In this document: positions 34,276 through 45,855 of the stretch, piece after piece | How positions within the stretch are numbered: the stretch's first letter is position 1 | Layout: the number at the start of each line of letters is the position of its first letter | Assembly (NCBI GenBank): GCA_030770545.1 | Contig: CM061097.1 | Location: 16,076,501 to 16,140,500 of the forward strand | Source of the DNA: Macropodus opercularis | Taxonomy: Eukaryota > Chordata > Actinopteri > Anabantiformes > Osphronemidae | Reading direction: 5' to 3' | DNA length: 64,000 bases | Notes under the pieces: model-generated | The model's input: only the letters and a program-made list of their open reading frames with translations | The model's database searches: none | Told to the model about the DNA's origin: nothing | Program-made: the position numbers and the translations under genes

Positions 34276-36428
34276 ATATATGACTATATTACTTTAGGGA
34301 AGCAGTAAATTTAGATTATTGTTAGAATTGATCAAAAAATTAGCCAGATAAAAGACGTATACTCAACAGCAGTATAAACTACTGTCTGATTTACTCTACA
34401 AGTAGTGTTATTTACTGTATTGTGTACATGTTTACCTCCTCTTCAGGATCCACTATTACAGCAGAAATCCAGGGTGTAATTGATGCCTGTGTGAAACTGA
34501 CAGGCATGCCGGACCTCACCTTATCATTTATGGTTGGTTTCCTCCTTTGTAGAATTTTTGAAGACTTTTGTGTAGTTTAACCAGCACAGAAGCTCCTACT
34601 ATTATATAAGTGATCCACGCTCATGTGGGACACGTAAATAGATACATTAGTTTTAATAAATACATCTAAGGATTATCAGATTTACCACTGGGATGAGTCC
34701 TGTAAGTTTCTGTGAATCATTTTCTTGGAATGCTTTCAAATGGATTCAGTCAGCTGATCCACAATCTATCTTGAACCTCTTGTTCTCAGAATCCTCGCCT
34801 GCTGGATGATGTCAGTTTCCACCCGTGCGTTCGGTTTAAGCGTTGGGAAGCCGAGCGGATTCTGTCCTTCATCCCTCCAGATGGAAACTTCCGGTTACTG
34901 TCCTACCATGTCAGCTCTCAGAAGTCAGTGTTTTTCAATGTGTTGCTCTCAAACAGAACAAAAGAATCACAGTAAATCATCAATTTGTACTTGCTGTGTT
35001 GCTTCTTCAGTCTGGTGGCGATTCCAGTGTATGTCAAACACAACATCACTTTTCGGGAGGGAAGCTCCCAAGGACGTTTTGACTTGACTCTGGGACCCAA
35101 ACAGACCATGGGCAAGGCCGTAGAGTCTGTCCTTGTCAGTAGTCAGTTGCCCCGGGGAGTCCTCAATGCCAATCTCAACCCCTCCCAGGGAACATATACC
35201 TTTGACCCTGTCACAAAGGTACTTAACATTTTCTATCCCCAGTTTATTGGAATGTTTAAATTAATAGTAATTTGGGCTAGAGGTCTCTTTGGAAGCTGCA
35301 CATCTCAAATAGTCTGAAATCACCAGCATTTGCTTTCATTTTTTAGTTTTCACTGTGTAAAATGATTTCAAGAGAGTGATCTCATGTTATCTGTTTTGGC
35401 CAGTTATTGACATGGGATGTTGGCAAGATCAATCCACAGAAGCTTCCCAGCCTTAAAGGCACCATGAGTCTACAGGCTGGGGCCTCCAAACCTGATGAGA
35501 ACCCTACCATCAACATCCAGTTCAAAATCCAGCAGATGGCTATCTCAGGTACACACACACACACACAACAGTGTCCAATTGACTTGACTGAATGTCTTTA
35601 GACTGTTGGAGTAAGCTGGAGTACACAGAGAAAATCTGAAGTGATATTTTTTTACACAGAAAAGCACCTTCTTGCTTTGCGGTAACAACGCTAACTGGTA
35701 CACCACAGTAAGCGTCCCTTGGCAATGCTTCTCTTAAGATACATGCTGTGACACAGCCAGTGGAAATGCAAACATTGAATAGAGAGGGTACAGTCAACTC
35801 CGACAACCACAGACACAGCAAACGCAGTGCAGCTGGATCTAGTAGAAATCCAGATTTACCATCTGATCTGACCATCTCGTAAACACCTGCACACCTGTTA
35901 TATGACCAGTGACCACTAGATGGTGCTAAATGCGGTAATCATTTTCTAACATGAAATCAGAAAGTAGTTAAGTATACACTAATTTGTCCAGCAGATGTTG
36001 CTGTTTGGGTATCAAAAGCTTTAAACAGTGAATCGTTTTCAACACACCTGCTTTATACAGATTTGGTTCTGTAGAGAGCTTTGTGCTCCCTATCATTATC
36101 ACTAATAATAATTTACCATTATTTTTGTAAATTCAGATGGTTGTGACTCTTCCAGAATTCTCACTATTATTGTTGTGAATTGTATTGTGTATTGCTTGTT
36201 AAGTAACTGTAATATATGAGTGACACAAACAAGAGAGACGTATCCATGGTATAAAAGTGGCTGTAGAGTGAAGTGATGTAGTAATGTCTGTATCTGTTAA
36301 GTAAATGGTAATTGTGTCCGCTGACAGGGCTGAAGGTGAATCGACTGGACATGTATGGTGAGAAGTATAAACCTTTCAAAGGTATCAAGTACATGACCAA
36401 GGCTGGAAAGTTCCAAGTCCGGACATAA
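33171..36428 (+). CDS. ap3m2: AP-3 complex mu-2 subunit (mu3B), complete, 8 coding exons
   Basis: Exons: 33171-33443, 33542-33713, 33821-33958, 34447-34532, 34790-34923, 35011-35218, 35404-35548, 36328-36428; phases close to 1257 nt, 418 aa, the same length as human AP3M2. The N-terminal longin-like half starts MIHSLFLINASGDIFLEKHW. The C-terminal mu homology domain, which binds YxxPhi sorting signals, runs from about residue 176 to KAGKFQVRT at the end. AP-3 sorts cargo from endosomes to lysosomes, related organelles and synaptic vesicles; mu3B is the neuron-enriched form. AP3M2 rather than AP3M1 is supported by ERATEPENVPPVIPTPHHY, GQLSVVPWRRTG and KGTMSLQAGASKPDENPT. The exon 4 donor is GTTGGT, a weaker but usable site. 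Confidence 0.97.
34105..34281. repeat. (TA)n microsatellite with TATG interruptions in ap3m2 intron
   Basis: About 175 nt of TA dinucleotides with periodic TATGTATG units inside the intron 33959-34446. It creates spurious Tyr/Ile frames. Likely length-polymorphic. Confidence 0.95.
35913..35926 (+). promoter_or_regulatory. CTCF-like motif in the last ap3m2 intron
   Basis: CCACTAGATGGTGC matches the CTCF core CCASYAGRKGGCRS at 13 of 14 positions by eye. It has the same orientation as the site at 30767. Confidence 0.4.
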
Positions 36429-37655
36429 AAACATGCTGCTCCGTATCCACCGGATCAACCACCTCCAAACTGAAGGATGATGCGCTGGGGATGATGCACT
36501 GGATCCACACTGAATCCAGGCCAAATCTAATTATTCCCAATACAAATTTCTCTTCAAATTTACATAGGTATCCAATTTTCTCTAATCATTTCATCCTGGG
36601 CTGAAGGCAAAGTCAAGTAGTTTATATGAAAATCTTAAATCTGATGCTGTGCTGTCAGCTTTCAAAGTGATCTAACCTCCACTGGTCCAGTTGGTATTTA
36701 AATGTTTATCATGTTAGCTGCGTGTGGGTGAGTGGTACTTACACTCCAAACAAGAGATTTATCACATAAATACATAAAACAATACATAAAGCTTGTAACC
36801 GTTCTGTAACAGTCTATACCTGCTACAGCTCATGTGAAGCACAGGCTCCCTGATTGTAGTTTCAGAAATTAGTTTCCCTTCCCAGCATTCACTTGTTTTC
36901 CCTTTGCTCATTTTCCCTGCTACACCGGAGTCAGAACACTGACATATGAGAATGTGACACTGGAGCCGTCCTCAGTCTTGTGCTGGTACTAACATTTCCT
37001 TGCAGATGAGAAGAATGTTACTGAACTAATTTGAGCTGTTTATATTACTATAAAGGTTTCCAAGGGGCTGTCAAGCATATGTTTTATGCATCTTTAATTT
37101 CTATTTATAAAGCTGGAGATTATTGATTTTAAATGTTTGTTGTGTTCAATATCTCTCACAGTGTCAGTACATACTTAAGTTGTAAGCCTATTATGACCTA
37201 ACAGCATGGATGTACTGTTTCTGCATTAGTTTTTGTTTTCAACAAATGGGAGTGTGGCAAAAAATACCCTGTTGATTTGGTCCTAAACATGATCAGGTTT
37301 ATTTAAAAACATTCACAAGTGAAAACCTTCCCAGTGAAATGTATTAGTGCATCTGCTTCCATACGTAACGTAAGCATAACATTATGAATGTTTCCATGGC
37401 AACGCCGGACACACATGAGGATAAAGAATAATTCGATACAAATATGCCTCTGGTGTAATCAACACGCCAACATACTTTAGTAAGACTTCTTAGGGTTGGC
37501 ACAGAGGTCCATGGTTGCTTCACAAAATGTTATGTATATGATTTATACACTTTATACATTTGATGGCTGGAAATACTACAGTTTTGCATTCTATGTTTCC
37601 GTATATTTTCTTTGTGTGTTAAAGGTCTAAAAATAAAGGTATGATGTGCTGTAGT
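36429..37655 (+). other. ap3m2: ap3m2 3' untranslated region
   Basis: About 1.2 kb after the TAA stop, without splice-flanked frames, ending just after the AATAAA at 37632-37637. No earlier canonical hexamer was noticed between the stop and this point. Confidence 0.65.
37632..37637 (+). terminator. ap3m2: ap3m2 polyadenylation signal
   Basis: AATAAA in CTAAAAATAAAGGTATG, followed by GT-rich sequence (ATGTGCTGTAGTGAGTG), the usual arrangement of signal and downstream element. Confidence 0.6.
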
Positions 37656-38228
37656 GAGTGATAACTAATTATAACAAGATGCTGGTGGGTAATGTTGTCT
37701 GGTTCACTGTGATTTAAATGTGGTCTTTAAATGCCATCAGAGGGATGGCCATGTCTGAATACCACAATATTGCTATAATATGTTGATGTCAAGTTTTTTT
37801 TTTTTAAATCATGACGATGATGGGGTGAGGATGAAAGAAGGCTGACGTACCTACACTCTGTCAGCGGAGGCCGCTGCCGCCCATTACCTCAGCAGAGCAG
37901 GCCACACATCCAGAGGAGGTGATTTCAGGCCTAAAAGGTCCTGAGGTCCATTCCGGTGATGACATCACAACATCTGGTCTGAAACTTACTCATGGCAACA
38001 CAGCTGTCACTTGTTTAGCAGCTCGTTTTGATCTACATCACAGCTTTCTTTAAAGATCATATAACCACAGAGATGGGGCAGATCGGCCTGTAATGACTTT
38101 AAAGTAAGTTTTACTGGGGCACATTTTGACCGTGCGTGGTGTGACGTCAGCCAGCCTCTCCCCGGGTTCCAGCTGGCAGGACTCCACTCCATAATTTACT
38201 CATGACTTTAAGCCTTCTCAGTGAAGGC

Positions 38229-38234
38229 TCCCTC

Positions 38235-38273
<39 letters not shown>
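38229..38273. repeat. (CT)n microsatellite
   Basis: Nearly pure CT array (GA on the other strand) of about 45 nt. Confidence 0.92.
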
Positions 38274-38276
<3 letters not shown>

Positions 38277-38929
38277 TCACGTGAAACACCATTAACCCGA
38301 CACATCTTCCAAAAGTCCGAGTTATGTCAGCAACCCATTAGGTGTGTCCTGCCTCTATCCCTTTCGTGCAGAAGGTTAAACTTCAAACTTTTTTTTAATT
38401 AGCTTTATTATTAGACAGTCGTGTAAGTACTTTAGTTAGCTTGACTTTTTTTTGACTTGACTGAGGAAGACCACTGAGGCATTTAAAGACCCCTCCATCG
38501 TCGCTGCAGGTTGGCCCCCTTTCGTGTATCTTGAATATTAGGGAGGTTTCCCCGCTGCAGATGTTTGCACTGGTAGGCGACGCAGGAGTCGTCCAACTTT
38601 TTTTTTTTTGTGTGTGTTACTTAGCCAGTTATCCATAACAGCATTGGAAGTTCTGCGCAGGTATGATATGCAAAGCAGATATTAACCCTGCACGTGTATT
38701 GGCAGTCGTAACAACAGGGTAATTATCAGTAGCATATAAGCCAGCTGCACTTCCTTGTGTTGGGGTTGTTAAATCAAAATGTGTATCCACGCCCGGTGAA
38801 AGTGCTGTTTTCGTCACCTCAAGCAATTAGCCGAGTGTCTTTACTAACAGCTCGGGTGCTTTGTGTGCCCTGCTGTAGATTACGCTATCTTCACGTATAA
38901 CTAAAGGCCCCTGTTAGGTTTTATCTGAT

Positions 38930-39190
38930 GGCTTTGATCAGCACGGGCCGGCCGGGCTCCCCCACGGTGATGCTTGGTGCTTCCCCGTCGGGACCCACGT
39001 GGAGATACAGTAACAACAGTAGCAGATGACGTTCGGTTTTGACAACAGCACTTGACGGGCGCGTGCTGAGGAGCCACGAGAAGTGGCGATTAAAACACGT
39101 GTTTTAATTCGCGCGCGCGTGTGTGTGTACATGCTTTCTTGAGTTGTGTGAGCGCGTGCGGATGGGCCCGTAATGGAACACCTCAGCTGT
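38930..39190 (+). promoter_or_regulatory. Candidate tet3 promoter and noncoding first exon
   Basis: A locally CpG-rich block (GGGCCGGCCGGGCTC at about 38945; a CG repeat at 39110) precedes a donor-like GTGAGTCAG at 39191. It is the only CpG-enriched block between ap3m2 and the CXXC exon. The assignment is inferred from composition and position only. Confidence 0.3.
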
Positions 39191-40490
39191 GAGTCAGTGG
39201 TTTTATCAAGATAATATTTAGTGGACACCACCGTCTTCTGCAGTATTGTTAGCCTGCCGTTCAGCGAGTGTTCTACTGTAGTTCTGCACTTCGCCAGCTT
39301 ACATGCTTGTGTCCTACCCTACATTTAATCGCTACGCTCTTATGTTTCAGTTGGTAATTTGCCTATGCGCAGTTGCGTTAGCTTTTCTGTTTTCTTATGT
39401 AAGAGCGTGTTTTTTTCCACCAAGTTTGTAAGCAACGCTGTGGCTCCATGTGTGGTAAGGATTGTGTCCTAAACCATCTCAAGAGCTTTTTTAACCTAAC
39501 CTATTGTCGTATAAAATGCTTAAATACAGGCGCTAATGAAGCGAACCTTGAACAAGCTGAAACTTAAAATTATTATTAGCTAATCCTGTGTCCTGAAATG
39601 ACATTGCATTATTTTGTTATTCTGCATATTGACTTTATTTTCCTAAGTTGCAATTTGTGTTATGCAAAAGATCACAAACAACAATTAACACTAGTAACAA
39701 TTAATTTAATTTATGAGTTAATGAATACAATTTTCCCGCCTTGGACCCCTCCCCCATTAATATATTTTTTAAAATTCATACTTATTTTGTTTATTTTCAA
39801 TGTGCAAGGACACTGCATGGTGGCAAAGAAATGATTGTGTCACCTACATATTTGATGGTAAACTTAGGAGACTCTAACCCTCATTTGCATTGCGGTTAAC
39901 ATTTAAAACCTGTTTAGTGGAAGCTGCAGAGCCAGGCAGTAGCAGAGAAACACTGGGTTTTCTCAGCACAATTCACTTTATTGCTGGTTGACTGGAGCGT
40001 GCGATCACAAGACAAAGAGAACTGTCCCTGGCATCAACTTATCACCCCCGTCTTTCATTCAAGAAGACATAAGCCCCCAGTCCATGTGGGGCCTGCCATT
40101 AAAACGCTGTCTTCTCAAACTGCTCACGTAGGCCTGGATGGCTATGAGCCAACTAGATGCATAGCGCTGACAGCTGTGTTTGAAAACCAGACAGTATCCA
40201 GACAACATTTAGAGGTGCCAGACTGATCTCAAATGTAGGGCAAGCCATTTAATATTTAATTTCACATAATCAAATATACCACCTATGTACTATACCTGCA
40301 TTTCCATGGAAACTGATGGTTGGTAAAGATAATGTTTGGGTAAATCTGATAAATAGTTTATTTCTACTCAGATGCATTTCTACATGGTTTATTTGCACAG
40401 TGATATTTTAATTTGTTGTTCTTAAAATATAGATTTTTGTTTACAGCACATTTTACTTACCATACCCATCTATTTCTTGCACATTTTCAG

Positions 40491-40859
40491 ACGGTGCCCA
40501 GAGTATATCATGAAGTCCCAGGTTCCAGCTATACTGCTCAGACTGTGAGCCAACAACCATCCCCCAGGCTAGTTGGTGAAGATGGACTCTCTGCTGGACA
40601 TTAGCCTCTAGATTCCCCATAGCTCTGAGACTAAAAGACAAAATGAATATTAGGCAAACTTTTTTGACACCAGGACACAGAGTGAAGCGGATTTAGGCTT
40701 TTTTCAGTTGTGGATAGGACTATCATAAACCAAATGCACTGCGTGGTACATTTAGGTGCTTTCAGATGTTAGTTGCAAATGTTTTTTTTAACATACACGT
40801 TTATCAGTGATTTAAAAGTCGACAAAGAGTCAGAATAGGCTTAAGGCAAGACAGTTACA
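40491..40859 (+). other. tet3: tet3 5' leader part of the CXXC exon, with uORFs
   Basis: A strong acceptor (TATTTCTTGCACATTTTCAG, ending at 40490) likely opens the exon that holds the start codon; a second acceptor ends at 40707. Four short upstream frames precede the main ATG: 40510-40548, 40582-40611, 40643-40696 and 40734-40772. An in-frame stop at 40842-40844 makes 40860 the first usable in-frame ATG. Confidence 0.5.
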
Positions 40860-41225
40860 ATGCCCAAGCCAGGGGCGTGGCCTGGTTCTCCACCTGATGA
40901 CATTTATGAATTTTCCATGGATGCAGAGGAGGCTCAGTCTCTTCACTTGCATGGCAAATCTTTAGAAAAGACTTCACCTCTGAGCAAATATATCGAGACC
41001 GAACACCAGCAAGGTGGGCTCTTCTCTCTATCTCCCTTCGATGCCTCCCTGGATGCCACTGTTGACCTTCAGAAGAAAAGGAGGAAAAAATGTGGTGCAT
41101 GCATTCCCTGCCTACGCAAAGAGAACTGTGGTTCCTGTGTAAACTGTCTCAACCGCAAGACAGGCAAGCAGATCTGCAAGCTCCGCAAATGCGAGCACCT
41201 GAAGAAGCGACAAAATGAGTGGGAG
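40860..41225 (+). CDS. tet3: tet3 coding exon with CXXC zinc finger
   Basis: Codes for residues 1-122 in phase 0, donor GTTAGT. Zinc ligands C78, C81, C84, C90, C93, C96, C106 and C111 are all present in a KKRRKKCGACIPC...NRKTGKQICKLRKC context. CXXC domains of this type bind CpG DNA; that of TET3 is reported to prefer 5caC or unmodified CpG. The first 70 residues show no similarity I recognise in mammalian TET3, so the start is supported only by the upstream in-frame stop. Confidence 0.9.
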
Positions 41226-44200
41226 GTTAGTGAGTTACTCATATCATTACATTTATTATCTGGTGCAATAAGTATCTTAGGCATCCACAGAGTTGATTGA
41301 AAATATTTTGTGTGTGTGTGTGTCTGTGTGTATCATCATAAACAGTCACAAACACCAAAATGATAACAATAAAGTTATCTAAAAAATATCAGCATTCATA
41401 GGGGTCTGGTGATCTTATCACTGATCATTGGACAGCAAATGGTGAAGGTTTACCAGAGTAGTTTATAAGCTTTGCTCCTAAAATGAGAGATGACTTTAAG
41501 CATTATTTGTGAAAAAGAAAGAAGAGAAAGTAATGAAGTGTTTGCTTGTAATTTGTAACCACCCAAAACACCCACACTGGGCTTCTTGCTATAGAAAAAT
41601 CTTCTACTTGTAGCCGGTTGTTCAAAGTACTTGAGCAAAAAGCAAGAAGAGGGAGAAGACCATCAATCTGTCTACCCACTTATATATGTAGTGTTCTTTG
41701 CAGCTAGATCTATATATATAGTTCTTCTATATATAACTTTTAGCTTTTGCAGCAACCAGCCCTAGTTTCTGATCATTATTAGCTTCCATGGTTGCCTACA
41801 TAGCTCTATATGTACATTCAGGATCTTTTTAATGAGTTTGCATATGTTGCCTGTAGACATTCCCCAAACTGAGGTGCTGCCGTTTCATAAAGTAACTTGT
41901 GAGCCTGTATTTAATTGTTAAATAATGATAATAATAATAAGAGCAGTCGTTATAGGTAGTCAATGTACAAACTAAAAAGATTAGGTTACTTGAACATTTC
42001 AGTCAGAAGTCTCAGTCATAGTGAGTGGTCTGTATGTGTGTTTGCATGGCTAAGGAACCGTGAGCGCTAACAAACAGCAGCATTGGAGAATTCCTGCCGT
42101 TGCCTGTGCTTTGTCCTTTGACCTCTGTGGCTTCGAATGAGAGTGGGGGTTAACCTTAGGGCATTCAGTATTTGTGTGGGTGCGGGTGTGTGAAGAAAGA
42201 GAAAGACTGCAGGTTTTTAAAGTGTGCACTTGTGTTAATGGAAGTGCAGTCCCATTGTGTGTGTGACTCTGTGTGTTTGTATGTATACCAGTGTCTTAAA
42301 CACGGGGGATGGGCTGTAGAGTCAAGAAGAGGGACGGGAAAAGCAGTAAATGGTCAGAAGCATAGGAGGAGGAAATGCAAGAAAACCAAAAGAAAAAAAA
42401 AAGCCTACTAAAGCAAAACCCAGGAAGGAGGGCTGAACTGCCTCTCTAAGAGCTGATGGATAGACAAAAACAAGCAAATTATTTCTGTTTCTACTCCTAA
42501 GATTCAATTTCAGTTCAGTTTTATTTATATAGTGTCAAATAAAAAATCACTTTAAGGCAATTTACAAAATAAGGTTTAAGACCTACAACAATAGAGAATC
42601 CAACAAATGCCTCTTGAGCAAGCTTTTTAATTGAGAAACCAGTCAATAAATTGTAATTTAAATATTTCATTTTCATATTTAATTCACACACTCATAATAA
42701 CTAGTTAACAAGAAACATAAGAAGTCAAACATCTTCTCTAGACCAATTTGCTAACAAATATTCAAAATTCCAAATGACCTATTTTGTGAAATGACACTAA
42801 ATGACAAAGTTAGTACAAAGATCATTAAACGTATGGCAGATTAGCATTGCTCACGTAAACACAAGGATCCTGTGTGCTGTCCATTAATGTCTGAAGGATC
42901 CCCTGTGTGATATGCTCCGTAACCAAAAGCCAGTGCCTGCTTGACTTGTTGTTGTTTTCAATATGCAAAAGCATGACATGCTTTGAAGTGTTTTTATGTT
43001 GTGTTGACAAGTGTGGCGCCTTGCATAACCTAAAGATTATCAACTCAACACCTCAGCACCCAGTATGTGTAGAGTTGTAGCTCAGAGGTTTAGATGCCTT
43101 TGCAGACAAGGACATGTTACTGCTGAAGAGAACAAAGCTATTATCCAGAGGAAAATGCCTGAGGTTTGGTTGCAATAAACAGGAAATCAGGGTTTCCATT
43201 AGTACTTCTCAGGCCTGTTCTGTCCTGTTTGCTAAGACTCTTCAAATGACGTTTCACTTTTAACATATTGGGTTCACCAATTAACAAATACTACTGATGT
43301 ACTAATAGTTTATAGTACACAAAATGTGAAATTTACCAGTATTTATAGACCAAATCCTAATCATAATATAATAATTATCATAATAATTTCACATTTGTGA
43401 AAAAAAGACTGTAAGAATGCAGATTCAGTGTAAAGACTCATTAGGCAAATACAGAAGGTCAGTGGACCTGAGCAATGACCAGCACAGTTAAACATCTCTT
43501 TTCATGTCTTTGTCATGTAAGTTCAGCAGCCGAGTGGGAAGCGAACTTGTTTAAAGACATTTAGTGATTGCAGTTGTAACTAATTGTAACCATTACCTTT
43601 TTCAGAGACTCTCTTGTTGAGGGTATTAGATGTTTATAGCTTCAGTATCTCAAAACCATTGAATCGACCTCTGAGTGAACTTTACCCTCTTTCTTACAGT
43701 AGTAGTTCCTAATCCAGCAAGGATAGAGCAGAATGATTTACTTGTCTGTTAATGTACAGAATGGTGAGGCTATCACTACTTTTGCGAAATGTCAAATGGA
43801 CAATTGACAGTTCGTCTACTCTTGCGTTGCAAGAATAAGTTAAACATAAACATAACAAGGGAAAACTATTATAACACTGGAACTGGTTAATAAGAGTAGT
43901 AAAATGGCTTTCTACATAATGTAGCTTGTCAAAAATATTTTATAGTAGTTATGAATAGGAGTATTGTAATGATCTACATCATCCAAAGTACTACTATTGG
44001 TCTTCTGAGAATGTTATTAGTCCACTGTCCCTACTAACACAAAAGTGAGGTAAGTTTATTTTCCTTAAACAAGTTTTCACCAAGTACCCAACCCTCCATC
44101 CATCCATCCATCAATATCCACCCCCCTCCATCTCTGCATCTCTGCCCTGTGACCTGTGTATGGCTGCAGCAGCCAGTCTCATGCTGCCTGACACCCTCAG

Positions 44201-45823
44201 TGTTCTGCAGCTCTCTGTTTTACATAAAGAGTGTTGTTTTCACAATACACACACGTCTTAAATCCCATATGGTCGTGGTTTGTATCATGCTGACGTTCTG
44301 TCAGTAATTTGCTTATTTTGCTCTTGAACATTGACCACATTGTTCACACGAGTCTGTGCTGTGCTTTTGTGAGACTAGCTTAATTACTACCAATTATTAT
44401 AACAGTATCCCTGCATTTGAATGTGAGGGAGAACGTGAATAAGAACATATTACAACTCTGCATGTGTGGGAAGAGACTTAAATGTCAGTAGGTAATGGCT
44501 GCAGTCAGGAGTGTTTGAATGAAATGAAGCTGAATAAAGACACAAGAGCATCAAGATTGTGACATAGTAGGTGTAGATGTGGAAGTAGGTGTTTCTGTTA
44601 AGATGCTCTGTCAGTGATTTCCAGGCGTCCGCTGTTTGCATGTCTGCATGGGTTCTCTCTTGGTACTATTCTGAAGTCCTCCCACAGTCGAAAGCCATGT
44701 GGTTCGGGTTTTTGGAGACTAAATGCGAGAGTGAGTGATGGTGTTGCCCTACGATGGTCTGGCGACCTGTCCAGTGTGTCTCGTACCTCTTGCCAGACAG
44801 CTGGGACTGCCACGCTTACAAGGATGAGCGGTTCAGAAGATGTGAGAGTGAGTTTATCTCTTGCCGTCGCTGTCACTGCTGCCTTTACTCCAACGAAACA
44901 CGTGCAGTGTGGTACATGTACTGCTTCAAGTACTTCACCTAATCCGCCACCTGTAATGAAGCACAATATACCAGAGTGGCTGATATTGCTGTCCGGCTAC
45001 CACAAACACCTCCGCTCACACGTAAACACAAGCACATACAGACACGTGGCCCGTCTGACGTCAGCAGAGGGGATTTCCCTTGCCATATTAGAGTGTGAGA
45101 CAGACACAAGAATTGCTGTGTCACTGTGTGGCTGCGTCGTCTCAGCATGCCACACATCAGCTGCCTTTCCCTTTTCGATTCCCTCTCTGGTTCTGTGCCT
45201 CTGTCTGCCTCTCGGTGTCTGTTTCGCCCCGATCTGCTGTGTTTTCGCCAGACTGTCTGAACTTTTGCTGACTTTCTAAAGCACCAGCTCTTTTCATGTT
45301 CATACGTATTTGCGGTTTGTTTTATCCAAACACTTTCCTGCCTCGCTGCACCGTTTGTTTTTGTTAACAACAGCAACGGTTGTTAAAAGAAACGTTTTTA
45401 AAAGATTGCCATTAAAAAAGAGAAATGCGTTCAGACAGTGTCACCCGGTTGGTGATTTAGAAATAAACATTTTCTTTAGGCTTTGTGGTTATGTTTAGTA
45501 CTCTGGCAAATATGTGTACTGTACTGATTTTAAATGACAACAAGCTTGATTTAATTATCACACAAGTAAGCATTTTAAATGCAGGCTTCCAAATGGTATT
45601 AAATTATTTTTTAAGGTCTTGGTAGCTGTGTCCTTTGAATGAAATAATTGCATGTGTTTACGTAACAGATTACTCTTATGAGTGCGTGAGATTAGGAGAA
45701 CCTTACAACTGATCGCACTTCTGCAGCTTTAGTGTTACTGCATTTGTTTGCTGACTTCAATTGATTTGGGTTGGGTCTGCTGTACATTTGCGCTTTTTAC
45801 TTGTTCTGAGGGTCTGTATATAA

Positions 45824-45855
<32 letters not shown>

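Larger units (their letters stand above)
37656..40490. other. ap3m2-tet3 intergenic region
   Basis: About 2.8 kb without a recognisable coding exon. It contains a CT microsatellite at 38229-38273, a CpG-richer block at 38935-39175 and AT-rich DNA from 39480 to 40490. Noncoding tet3 exons are likely to lie here or in this block. Confidence 0.6.

Noticed and set aside
34092..34308. Three open frames of Tyr/Ile/Met/Cys repeats
   Set aside because: Translations of the TA/TATG microsatellite in three frames.
43066..43160. tRNA gene
   Set aside because: Only an A-box-like segment is present. There is no B box and no cloverleaf could be drawn, so at most it is a SINE remnant.
44614..45279. 221-codon open frame on + strand in the tet3 intron
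   Set aside because: Its first third is a common fish interspersed repeat (CTCCCACAGTCGAAAG... GGCGACCTGTCC). The remainder has no conserved motif and no splice partners.
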